Assembly: GCA_964354445.1 (NCBI GenBank)
Contig: CAYGZT010000028.1
Location: 1 to 7,873, forward strand
From: CAYGZT01 sp964354445
GTDB lineage: Bacteria > Patescibacteriota > Minisyncoccia > UBA6257 > JAGOQP01
DNA length: 7,873 bases
Direction: 5' to 3'
This document shows positions 1 to 6,182 of this stretch, piece by piece (within the stretch, counting starts at the first letter, position 1; each line of letters begins with the position of its first letter). The notes under the pieces are model-generated. The model saw nothing but the letters and a program-made list of their open reading frames with translations. It did no database searches and was not told where the DNA came from. The position numbers and the translations under genes were made by a program.

Positions 1-147
1 GAAGACAACCTTAATGAAGTGACTAAAGACCTCTCAACGGTGTTGGAACCGCTTATGATGATTCTTATGGGACTGGTGGTGGGATTTATTGCGTTGTCCA
101 TCATGACGCCGATCTATGAGGTTACCAAGGGACTTAAGGTACGTTGA
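1..147 (+). CDS. pilC: Type II secretion/type IV pilus platform protein PilC/GspF, C-terminal end (partial)
   Basis: Only the last 48 codons are in the window; the gene starts upstream of base 1 and ends at the TGA at 145-147. The visible protein has a short polar stretch (EDNLNEVTKDLSTVLEP), then one hydrophobic segment (about residues 18-38, containing MMILMGLVVGFIALSIM), then the short tail TPIYEVTKGLKVR. This matches the end of the PilC/GspF family: a polar helix with a conserved 'L..LIEP' type motif, a last transmembrane helix, and 'P(I/L)(Y/F)' just after it. PilC is the inner-membrane platform that couples the assembly ATPase to pilin polymerisation. The prepilin genes that follow on the same strand support the call. 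A GspF of a type II secretion system is the alternative, but these are hard to tell apart in such a short piece. Confidence 0.85.
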   Translation, partial: EDNLNEVTKDLSTVLEPLMMILMGLVVGFIALSIMTPIYEVTKGLKVR

Positions 148-181
148 CGTCGGTATCGCTTCCGGCTTCACCCCGTCACCA

Positions 182-218
182 GACCTGCCCCGCCGAACAA
201 GACCTTGGCAGGCGGGTC
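182..218. repeat. GC-rich palindromic intergenic stretch (REP-like)
   Basis: CCTGCC (184-189) is complementary to GGCAGG (207-212). CCCGCC (189-194) is complementary to GGCGGG (211-216), and GACC (182-185) to GGTC (215-218). The pairings overlap, so only one hairpin can form at a time. The stretch lies 35 bases after the pilC stop and carries no open reading frame of note. It could be an intergenic palindromic repeat, or part of the transcription stop after pilC. Its function is not evident. Confidence 0.4.
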
Positions 219-219
219 C

Positions 220-345
220 GGCACTGAAGCGCAGGGCGCTTTTTCCGACGCGAGGTCTTAGTAGTGGGTTTCTTCTATATTAATGGAACCGTTGCTGAAC
301 AATCGTGAAGATATAGTGAAAAACCGTGCCGGACTCGGTGCGGGG
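220..345 (+). repeat. Left copy of ~125-bp direct repeat (terminator hairpin plus prepilin leader)
   Basis: This region aligns with 5910-6036. Bases 220-246 match 5910-5937 at 24 of 27 positions with one single-base gap; the three substitutions all fall in the hairpin loop. Bases 292-345 match 5982-6035 without gaps at 42 of 54 positions. The middle (247-291) is poorly conserved but nearly the same length as in the other copy. This copy supplies the leader peptide of the 602-aa prepilin. Confidence 0.75.
228..244 (+). terminator. Terminator-like hairpin downstream of pilC
   Basis: AGCGC (228-232) and GCGCT (236-240) form a 5-bp stem with a 3-base loop, followed by a run of five T (240-244). 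The stem is short, so termination may be partial. An almost identical, stronger hairpin with the same T run follows the last gene of the cluster at 5917-5935, which raises confidence that the element is real. It would separate pilC from the prepilin cluster. Confidence 0.55.
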
Positions 346-2091
346 TTCACCCTCATTGAAGTTGTCGTCGCCGTCGGCATTTTTTCGATTATTGCCTCCT
401 CCATCTATCTTGCGTACTCGAACCTGGTGGATGTTATCATCCGCAATCAGTGGCGTACGGATGCCGTGTCGCTTCTTGAAAACGAGATTGAAGTCGTCCG
501 CACGATGCCCTACGAGGATGTCGGGTTAGTGGGCGGTTATCCCGTGGGGGAGCTTATGCCCTATAAAACCGTTGACGTATTGGGGACGGTGTTCGTGCTC
601 AGGACCACCGTGCGTAACATTGATGATCCTTTTGACGGCGTTGCGGGAGGTCAGCCCAACGACACCGCGCCGGCAGACTACAAAATGGTTGAGCTGTCAG
701 CCGAGTGCTCTTCTTGCTCGGGCTTTCCGACTATTACAATGACCACCACCGTTGCGCCCAAAAACCTCGAAACCGCGACCAATAATGGGTCGCTGTTCAT
801 TAATGTTTTTGATTCCTACGGCCAGCCCATTAGCGGCGCGAATGTTCACGTGACCAACGCAGGCATCACCCCGCCCCTCACTCTCGACGATACCACCAAC
901 ATCAGCGGCATGCTGCAGTTGATTGATATACCTACCAGTACCGCCGCCTACCGTATCACGGTGACCAAGAGCGGCTACTCAACCGAGAAAACGTATCCCA
1001 TCGGCGATCCCGAAAATCCCAACCCTGCCAAGCCGCATGCCACCGTTGCATCGCAGCAGGTGACCGGTATCAGTTTCGAGATTGACAAGGTCAGCACCGT
1101 CACTCTCCAGACGATTGACAACTTTTGCGCAGCCGTTACCGGCGTTGACTTTCTTATGGAGGGTCAAAAACTCATCGGCGCCCTGCCTGACGTTCTCAAG
1201 CTTTCAACGACCAGCGCAACTGACGCAAACGGGACGAAAGTTTTTTCAAACGTGGAATGGGACACCTATACCATTACCAACACGGACTCCCAGTATGCGC
1301 TTTCCGGCACGACGAAGCTGATGCCGCTGAAAGTCGATCCCAACACTGCGGTAAGCGCGACGTGGACGATGGCACCTCAAAACCCCTCGGCGCTGCTTGT
1401 GGTCATTTCCGACGCATCCTCCGGTCAGTTGCTTGACGATGCGACCGTAGAGCTCCAAAAAACCGGTTACGACCGGACGCTTGTTGCCAAACGTCGCTCT
1501 CTTACCGAGACGGACTGGTCGCAAAACCGTTTCAGCGCGCAAAGCGGCGGTGTTGAAACTGAAAATCCCACTGGACGCCTCGCGCTCAAAGAGAGTGGGG
1601 GAGTGTATTCAACTACCACCCAAGAGTGGCTGGAGTCGGCTACCATCGATTTTGGGACGCAAAGTACTTCGCTTTTTGACATCAGCTGGCAACCGGCCCA
1701 GCAGCCTCCTCAAACGGGCCAGGACAGCGTTCGCGTTCAGATTGCGACCAACAATGATTATGTGACGTGGAATTACGTAGGCCCCGACGGCACGGCGGGC
1801 AGTTATTTTACGGCCGGGGGAGGCACGTTGCACCAGAGCCAGAGCAACAACCGTTATCTTCGCTATAAAGTCTTTTTTTCCACCGCAAGTGAAACTGCAA
1901 CGCCGGTCGTTGAAGACGTAACTCTTTCATTTTCCTCTTCGTGTATTCCTTCAGGGCAGGCGTACTTCGACGGTCTTGGTGCCGGCACCTACACCATTAC
2001 GGTTCAGCGCAGCGGCTATCAAACATATCAGGACACGTCGTTGGTCATTGACGGTAATTGGAAAGAATATGGCGCGATGCTTTCACAGTAA
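283..2091 (+). CDS. Large prepilin-like protein with repeated carboxypeptidase-regulatory/Ig-like domains
   Basis: The N-terminus is a class III prepilin signal: a basic leader ending AG, then FTLIE and a hydrophobic helix (residues 22-45). Cleavage is expected between G21 and F22, and the +5 glutamate is present (E26). Residues 46-165 look like a pseudopilin head with a CxxC (C142/C145) and end in VAPKNLE. Three Ig-like repeats of the carboxypeptidase-regulatory/CNA-B type follow: about 168-270, 271-364 and 368-602. The first and third share the (Y)xITVxxSGY motif. The third appears split by an inserted beta-rich domain at about 430-553. At 602 residues it is several times longer than an ordinary minor pilin. 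It is likely a PilV-like, tip-located pseudopilin displaying adhesive domains, which is inference. The start is uncertain: ATG 283 has no Shine-Dalgarno sequence, while GTG 316 would give a more typical 10-residue leader after a weak GAAGA. The next gene overlaps its end. Confidence 0.85.
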   Translation: MEPLLNNREDIVKNRAGLGAGFTLIEVVVAVGIFSIIASSIYLAYSNLVDVIIRNQWRTDAVSLLENEIEVVRTMPYEDVGLVGGYPVGELMPYKTVDVLGTVFVLRTTVRNIDDPFDGVAGGQPNDTAPADYKMVELSAECSSCSGFPTITMTTTVAPKNLETATNNGSLFINVFDSYGQPISGANVHVTNAGITPPLTLDDTTNISGMLQLIDIPTSTAAYRITVTKSGYSTEKTYPIGDPENPNPAKPHATVASQQVTGISFEIDKVSTVTLQTIDNFCAAVTGVDFLMEGQKLIGALPDVLKLSTTSATDANGTKVFSNVEWDTYTITNTDSQYALSGTTKLMPLKVDPNTAVSATWTMAPQNPSALLVVISDASSGQLLDDATVELQKTGYDRTLVAKRRSLTETDWSQNRFSAQSGGVETENPTGRLALKESGGVYSTTTQEWLESATIDFGTQSTSLFDISWQPAQQPPQTGQDSVRVQIATNNDYVTWNYVGPDGTAGSYFTAGGGTLHQSQSNNRYLRYKVFFSTASETATPVVEDVTLSFSSSCIPSGQAYFDGLGAGTYTITVQRSGYQTYQDTSLVIDGNWKEYGAMLSQ

Positions 2092-3760
2092 CACAATCGT
2101 CGTTTGGTGTGCGTGTGCGGCGGCACTCGCGGCGTACGCAAGCGTTCCTGCCGCTTCTGCAGCGGGCGTTAAGTTTTTTGAATTCGCTCCCGATATATCG
2201 CGGGGTCTTGGAATTGTCGGCGTTGAAATTCCCAGCCAGCCGTTTCGTCCCTACAACGATATTGTCAGCGGCTTTGACGTGTGGGTCGAGAACCTCGGTG
2301 CTGCCGGCGAAGCGTCATTCGGGTTGCGCGACGAAAACGATACTCTGCTTGCCTCAAAAACGGTTACCGTTCCCACCATTGCCCGGCGGTGGGGCGGCAC
2401 GATGTTGCATGTGGATTTTCCCGTGCCGATAGCCGTGGAAAGCGATGCTCTCTACAAAATTCGCATAGTCAGTTCGATGCCGCAGCTGAAGGTGTACTAT
2501 GCGGATCAGATCCAGCTCTTGCAGCATAATGCCGTCTATCTGCCGGCTGAAAACATTCTGGAAGCGGCGCGGCTGGGGACCGTTGAACAGCACTACTACT
2601 TCAAGATTGCGCTCTACGAGGACAATGACCAAATCGATCCGGTTATCACCAACGTGATGACGACAATCATCGATATCCAGACCGCTCGCGTTTCGTTTAA
2701 CGTTAACGAGCCCGCGGACTGGAAGTTGTCGGTGACATCGGCACAGGGGACGCACGTCGCGCGGGAGTATGCGGATTCCTATATGTTCTGCAACGAAGGT
2801 ATTGCTCTATGTTCGACTGACGTACCGATTGCGGCGGGAACTTCTTATCACTTTGTGTTGACGGTTAGAGACAGCTGGAACAACGATGCCGTTGCCGAGG
2901 GTGATTTTATTACCGAAGCGGAATCTGCCCCTGCTCTTCCTCCTCCTCTGCTCCCTCAATCTCCGTTACCGTCGGTGCCGCTGCAGCTGTCAAATGTCAG
3001 GATTGTGGCGCTGAGTCAAACATCGGCAACGTTTGTGTGGACAACCGATAAAGCGGCAACGTCCGATCTTCTGATAAGCCGTGATGCGGCAGGCATCAAT
3101 ATTGTCACGGTTGTACATGACGGCACCTTTGAACTTGAACATACACTTGCAACCGGTGCGGCACTTTCGGCGGGAACAACCTATTTCGCGGTTGTGGCTT
3201 CTGCAGATCCGGGAGGCCTGGTTTCGCGTCAGCAGATTTCTTTTTCAACACTTTTGTCCGCGCCGTCTCAGCCGCCGCCTCAGACACCTCCGCCGCCGCA
3301 GCCGCCACTTCCTCCGGCACCGCAGCCGCCGGCGACGCAACCTCTCCTGTCCCAGCCGCCCGCCGCTCAACCTCCCGCGCCGTCCGGTAGCGTCAGTGTA
3401 TCGGTCGGCGGAAACGGGAATGTCATGCTGTCGTGGTCTTCTTTGCCGGAAGGAGAACCGGCTGACGGCTATCGCATCGACATCTTTTCAAGCGAGTACG
3501 AACTTGCACGGCGCCTGCTGACAGCCGGGGGCCAGCGGGCAATAACCATCGAAGGTCTTGCACCCGGTGAATACTACGCAGTTGTCTATGCGTCGGAAAA
3601 CGGCGTGTATCGCAAGGTTGGAGAGGTCATGATCATCAGGGTTCCTGCGCTGAACCCATCGTTCTTTAACCGGTACGGCACCGCCATTATCGGCGGCGGG
3701 CTGCTGCTTCTGGCATTGGCGGTTGTGTTAATGCGCGGGAAGAAAACGAAACATTTATGA
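2069..3760 (+). CDS. Secreted Ig/Fn3-like surface protein with C-terminal membrane anchor
   Basis: The start is placed at ATG 2069 (563 aa), not further upstream in the same frame. It follows GGAAAGA directly and opens a convincing Sec signal peptide: basic start, hydrophobic core at residues 10-22, cleavage near ASAA^GVK at 32-33. It overlaps the previous gene by 23 bp. Residues 33-185 are beta-rich, with possible jelly-roll character. Residues 188-285 are an Ig-like module with VSFNVNEPADWKL. A proline-rich linker (288-302) leads to a second Fn3-like module (305-394), with TSATFVWTTDKAA. A long Pro/Gln linker (397-439) precedes a third Fn3-like module (441-526). A hydrophobic helix (about 537-555) and a basic RGKKTKHL tail end the protein, giving an outside-facing, single-pass topology. 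No catalytic motif is visible. Its place among minor prepilins suggests a pilus-associated anchor or adhesin, possibly in the position PilY1 takes elsewhere; this is inference. Confidence 0.8.
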   Translation: MARCFHSNTIVVWCACAAALAAYASVPAASAAGVKFFEFAPDISRGLGIVGVEIPSQPFRPYNDIVSGFDVWVENLGAAGEASFGLRDENDTLLASKTVTVPTIARRWGGTMLHVDFPVPIAVESDALYKIRIVSSMPQLKVYYADQIQLLQHNAVYLPAENILEAARLGTVEQHYYFKIALYEDNDQIDPVITNVMTTIIDIQTARVSFNVNEPADWKLSVTSAQGTHVAREYADSYMFCNEGIALCSTDVPIAAGTSYHFVLTVRDSWNNDAVAEGDFITEAESAPALPPPLLPQSPLPSVPLQLSNVRIVALSQTSATFVWTTDKAATSDLLISRDAAGINIVTVVHDGTFELEHTLATGAALSAGTTYFAVVASADPGGLVSRQQISFSTLLSAPSQPPPQTPPPPQPPLPPAPQPPATQPLLSQPPAAQPPAPSGSVSVSVGGNGNVMLSWSSLPEGEPADGYRIDIFSSEYELARRLLTAGGQRAITIEGLAPGEYYAVVYASENGVYRKVGEVMIIRVPALNPSFFNRYGTAIIGGGLLLLALAVVLMRGKKTKHL

Positions 3761-4368
3761 TACATCGTCGTATAGCCAACCAAAATGGGTTGACATTGAT
3801 GGAGGTTATTATAGCTGTTGCGATTATGGTCGGTATCCTGCTGGTTATCGGTCTTTTGGCGCACGACGTTTTTGACTTCAGCTCCTTCTTCCAGGGAAGT
3901 TTTGAGTCCCAACAGGAGATTAATCAGACGCTGCAGACCATCATCCCCGAAGTGCGCTCAATGACGCGGTCGGCTGCTGGAAGTTACGCCATCGAAACGG
4001 CTGCCAGCAGCACGTTGACCTTTTTTAGCGATATCGAAGGCGACGGTGTTGTAGAACGAGTGCGATACTTCGTCAGTTCAACAACTCTGTGGCGCGGGAT
4101 TGTCAAACCAACTGGAAGTCCTCCTGTCTACAATCCGGCCAGCGAAACAACTCGCGCGTTTATTCATAACTTGGTTCTCACCGCCTCTTCGACATTTTTG
4201 TACTACGACGAATCATTCAATGGCACCCAGAGTCCGCTGGCATTCCCCGTCACTATCAATAGCGTCCGGCTTGTTGAAATGATTGTCAGGGCGCGTACGA
4301 CCGAGGGAGGAGCGCAGATGAGCGCGGAATTGTTTTTAACTCCCCGCAATCTTCGCACCAATTTCTAA
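3757..4368 (+). CDS. Minor prepilin, PilW/GspJ-like
   Basis: ATG 3757 overlaps the preceding TGA in an ATGA arrangement, so translation is probably coupled; GGGAAG lies about 14 bases upstream. The leader MIHRRIANQNG is followed by LTLMEV, with G11 at -1 and glutamate at +5 (E16), then a hydrophobic helix to about residue 36. The rest resembles PilW/GspJ-type minor pilins: a helix rich in Q/E (49-70), and a beta-rich head with FFSDIEGDGVVERVRYFV and a later WRGIVKPTG...VYNP. At 203 residues it is a normal size for GspJ/PilW. In type IV pili and type II systems this family sits in the minor-pilin complex at the filament tip and primes assembly. Residue +1 is leucine instead of the usual phenylalanine, which is tolerated in minor pilins. 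Confidence 0.85.
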   Translation: MIHRRIANQNGLTLMEVIIAVAIMVGILLVIGLLAHDVFDFSSFFQGSFESQQEINQTLQTIIPEVRSMTRSAAGSYAIETAASSTLTFFSDIEGDGVVERVRYFVSSTTLWRGIVKPTGSPPVYNPASETTRAFIHNLVLTASSTFLYYDESFNGTQSPLAFPVTINSVRLVEMIVRARTTEGGAQMSAELFLTPRNLRTNF

Positions 4369-4384
4369 TCGACGCATCCGTATT

Positions 4385-5899
4385 ATGACTTGCACAAACG
4401 CCGCACATCGTATCAAACACATCGCATCTTTGCGCCAGCGAGGCATAATGACGCTGCAGCTGGTTGTGTTCGGAGGCATTGCAATCATCTTTTTGTCGGG
4501 GTTTGTGGTGTGGGCTGATGCCCTGGTGCGCTCGGTTATCCGCGCTTCTGACAAAGCCACTGCGTTTACGGTCGCGGAAGCGGGGATTGAGTACTACCGT
4601 TGGCACCTTGCACATGCCTCACAGGACTATTGGGATGGCAACGGAAGCTCAACGCCGGGTCCCTATGCGCATCCGTATTACGACAAGAACGGCGTACAAA
4701 TCGGTCAGTTTTTGCTCGAGATAACGCCCCCGCCGTCCGGTTCTACCGTCGTCACCGTAAAATCCACCGGCAGGGTCTTGAGCGATGTTTTGATCAAAAA
4801 AATCATCACGGTGCGGCTGGGTGTACCGTCGTTTGCAAAATACGCGGCGGCCGTTCACGAAAATGTGCGGTTCGGACAGGGGACGGAGATCTTCGGGCCG
4901 GTGCACTCGAACGGCGGCGTGCGCATGGACGGCGTCGCACACAATATCGTCACCAGCGCCTTGCCCTCGTATGACGACCCCGACCATACGGGCGCGGTGG
5001 AGTTTGGCGTACACACGCACGTCAACCCGCCGCCTGGTTCGGGCATCAACGACTCATTCCGCCCGCAGGAAGCGCCTCCGACTTCTCCGGTTCCGACGCG
5101 TTCCGATGTGTTTTTGGTGGGAAGGCAACTGTCGGTTCCCGCGCTTGATTTCGCCGGTGTCACGCAGGATCTTTCTCAGATCAGGGGCAGTGCAATAGCG
5201 AACGGATTTTATGCATCCTCCAGCGGCGCGCAGGGGTACGAAGTGGTGTTCAAGACCAACGATACGTTTGACCTCTTTCGCGTCAACTCAACCACCACGC
5301 CGCCCTCCGGCTGTTATAATTCGCAGAGTCAGGACGGGTGGGGGACGTGGAGCATCAATACCAAGACACTGCGGGGAACCTATCCGATACCTGCTAACGG
5401 ACTTATCTTCATCGAAGACAACATTTGGGTTAAAGGAACTATCAACTCGGCGCGTGTGACCGTTGCCTCCGCCCGTTTTCCCGATGCGCCCGCGACCCGC
5501 AGCAGCATCACGGTTAATGAGGACCTTCTCTACACCAACTACGACGGCCAGGACGTCATCGGCCTGATTGCGCAAAAAAACATCAATATCGGGTTGGTCA
5601 GTTCCAGCACCTTGCGCGTTGATGCAGCCCTGATTGCACAGAATGGTCGGGTAGGCCGCTACTACTACCCCCAACCTACGCGCTTTTCCAATAGGTGCTC
5701 ACCGCATCACGTCAAGACCCAAATCACCACCTACGGCATGATTGCCTCAAATCAGCGCTACGGCTTTGCCTATACCGACGGTACGGGATACCAGCTCAGG
5801 GATCTCATCTACGACTCGCATCTTCTCTACGGGCCGCCGCCCAGTTTTCCGCTCACCTCCGACACCTACGAGATGATTTCGTGGGATGAAATGCAGTAA
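4385..5899 (+). CDS. PilX-like pilus assembly protein with large beta-rich C-terminal domain
   Basis: The gene begins 16 bases after the previous stop. The N-terminus reads LRQRG^IMTLQ followed by a hydrophobic helix (about 24-44), which resembles a prepilin with G20 at -1, but the +5 residue is glutamine (Q25) instead of glutamate. AFTVAEAGIEYYRW (60-73) matches the AEAG motif after the helix in PilX-like proteins. From about 148 a large domain follows with FGPVHSNGGVRMDG (170-183), seen in long PilX/DUF4900-like proteins. Later strands include GLIFIEDNIWVKGTI (339-353) and VIGLIAQKNINIG (391-403), compatible with a stacked beta or beta-helix fold. The start is unsure: ATG 4385 has no visible Shine-Dalgarno. 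TTG 4430 would give a 5-residue leader, and ATG 4448 has GAGG four bases upstream but would remove the cleavage site. It is likely part of the minor-pilin tip complex. Confidence 0.75.
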   Translation: MTCTNAAHRIKHIASLRQRGIMTLQLVVFGGIAIIFLSGFVVWADALVRSVIRASDKATAFTVAEAGIEYYRWHLAHASQDYWDGNGSSTPGPYAHPYYDKNGVQIGQFLLEITPPPSGSTVVTVKSTGRVLSDVLIKKIITVRLGVPSFAKYAAAVHENVRFGQGTEIFGPVHSNGGVRMDGVAHNIVTSALPSYDDPDHTGAVEFGVHTHVNPPPGSGINDSFRPQEAPPTSPVPTRSDVFLVGRQLSVPALDFAGVTQDLSQIRGSAIANGFYASSSGAQGYEVVFKTNDTFDLFRVNSTTTPPSGCYNSQSQDGWGTWSINTKTLRGTYPIPANGLIFIEDNIWVKGTINSARVTVASARFPDAPATRSSITVNEDLLYTNYDGQDVIGLIAQKNINIGLVSSSTLRVDAALIAQNGRVGRYYYPQPTRFSNRCSPHHVKTQITTYGMIASNQRYGFAYTDGTGYQLRDLIYDSHLLYGPPPSFPLTSDTYEMISWDEMQ

Positions 5900-5909
5900 A
5901 TTCTATATC

Positions 5910-6036
5910 GGCACTGAAAGCGCTATGCGCTTTTTCCAGCGCACTGTTTCTATATATAAACACCAGATGCGAGTGTGATTTCTGCTGAACAACCGTGGTG
6001 ATATGACGAAAAATCGCGCCAGGCTCAGTGCGGGGT
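5910..6036 (+). repeat. Right copy of ~125-bp direct repeat (terminator hairpin plus degenerate prepilin leader)
   Basis: This is the partner of 220-345, in the same orientation 5.7 kb downstream. Both ends of the element are clearly similar: the hairpin block, and a gap-free 54-base block at 5982-6035 with 42 identities. The middle is diverged but of nearly equal length, with about 53-54 bases between the T run and GCTGAAC in both copies. Together the copies bracket the four minor-pilin genes. Confidence 0.75.
5917..5935 (+). terminator. Rho-independent terminator after the PilX-like gene
   Basis: AAAGCGC (5917-5923) pairs perfectly with GCGCTTT (5927-5933) around a TAT loop, followed by T to 5935. 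It starts 18 bases after the stop at 5899 and would end the four-gene transcript. It is the stronger counterpart of the hairpin at 228-244. Confidence 0.7.
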
Positions 6037-6038
6037 AA
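5982..6038 (+). pseudogene. Degenerate prepilin leader fragment
   Basis: In the frame matching the 602-aa prepilin this reads LLNNRGDMTKNRARLSAG and then TAA at 6036-6038. The intact counterpart reads LLNNREDIVKNRAGLGAG followed by FTLIE. The frame is closed upstream by TGA at 5976-5978, and the only internal ATG is at 6003, which would give an 11-residue peptide (MTKNRARLSAG). No mature pilin sequence follows. The simplest reading is a decayed copy of a prepilin 5' end. A noncoding repeat shared by both sites, or a short expressed leader peptide, cannot be excluded. Differences include both silent and amino-acid-changing substitutions, so selection on the peptide is not obvious. Confidence 0.55.
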
Positions 6039-6071
6039 TCCACACCTTCCCTACCGTGTGTCTTGTAGACA

Positions 6072-6080
6072 TGGTATACT
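6072..6080 (+). promoter_or_regulatory. Extended -10 promoter for the major pilin gene
   Basis: TGGTATACT fits an extended -10 element (TGn plus TATACT at 6075-6080). No good -35 hexamer is visible at the expected distance (about 6052-6057), which is common for extended -10 promoters. Transcription would begin near 6087, leaving about 95 bases of 5' leader before ATG 6183. A small inverted repeat, TGTCT/AGACA (6059-6063, 6067-6071), lies directly upstream and could bind a regulator, but it is short enough to be chance. Confidence 0.6.
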
Positions 6081-6147
6081 GTGTGAAAGTGTATTCGCGG
6101 TGTTTTCGTGAAGAGAGCACGCTGCGGATTGCATCAAAAAACGGTTC

Positions 6148-6182
6148 AAAGGTCGATTCCATTAGTGGATATCGCCACTACA
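6148..6182 (+). promoter_or_regulatory. 5' leader hairpin abutting the major pilin start codon
   Basis: TAGTGG (6163-6168) and CCACTA (6175-6180) form a perfect 6-bp inverted repeat with a 6-base loop, ending two bases before ATG 6183. No Shine-Dalgarno is present at normal distance. The nearest purine-rich candidate is AAAGG at 6148-6152. If the hairpin forms, the unpaired distance from that site to the ATG shrinks from 30 to about 12 bases, which would put it in reach of the ribosome. Alternatively the hairpin simply represses initiation. Confidence 0.4.

Noticed and set aside
1976..2068. Upstream extension of the 563-aa surface protein to 1976
   Set aside because: It lies wholly inside the end of the prepilin gene, has no ribosome site, and would place a basic non-signal stretch before an obvious signal peptide.
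2354..2755. 133-residue minus-strand open frame
   Set aside because: It lies opposite a convincing secreted protein, has no ribosome site, and its composition is that of an antisense shadow.
3257..3385. Repetitive CCGCC-rich stretch as a CRISPR or satellite array
   Set aside because: There are no regular repeats or spacers; it encodes an in-frame Pro/Gln linker between Fn3-like modules.
3081..3521. Plus-strand frame and minus-strand Ala/Glu-rich frame over the proline-rich linker
   Set aside because: Both are by-products of the repetitive CCG-rich Pro/Gln coding sequence of the 563-aa protein, with no start signals or domains.
6108..6182. GTG start at 6108 for the major pilin
   Set aside because: It would give a 31-residue leader with no ribosome site; ATG 6183 gives a standard six-residue leader.
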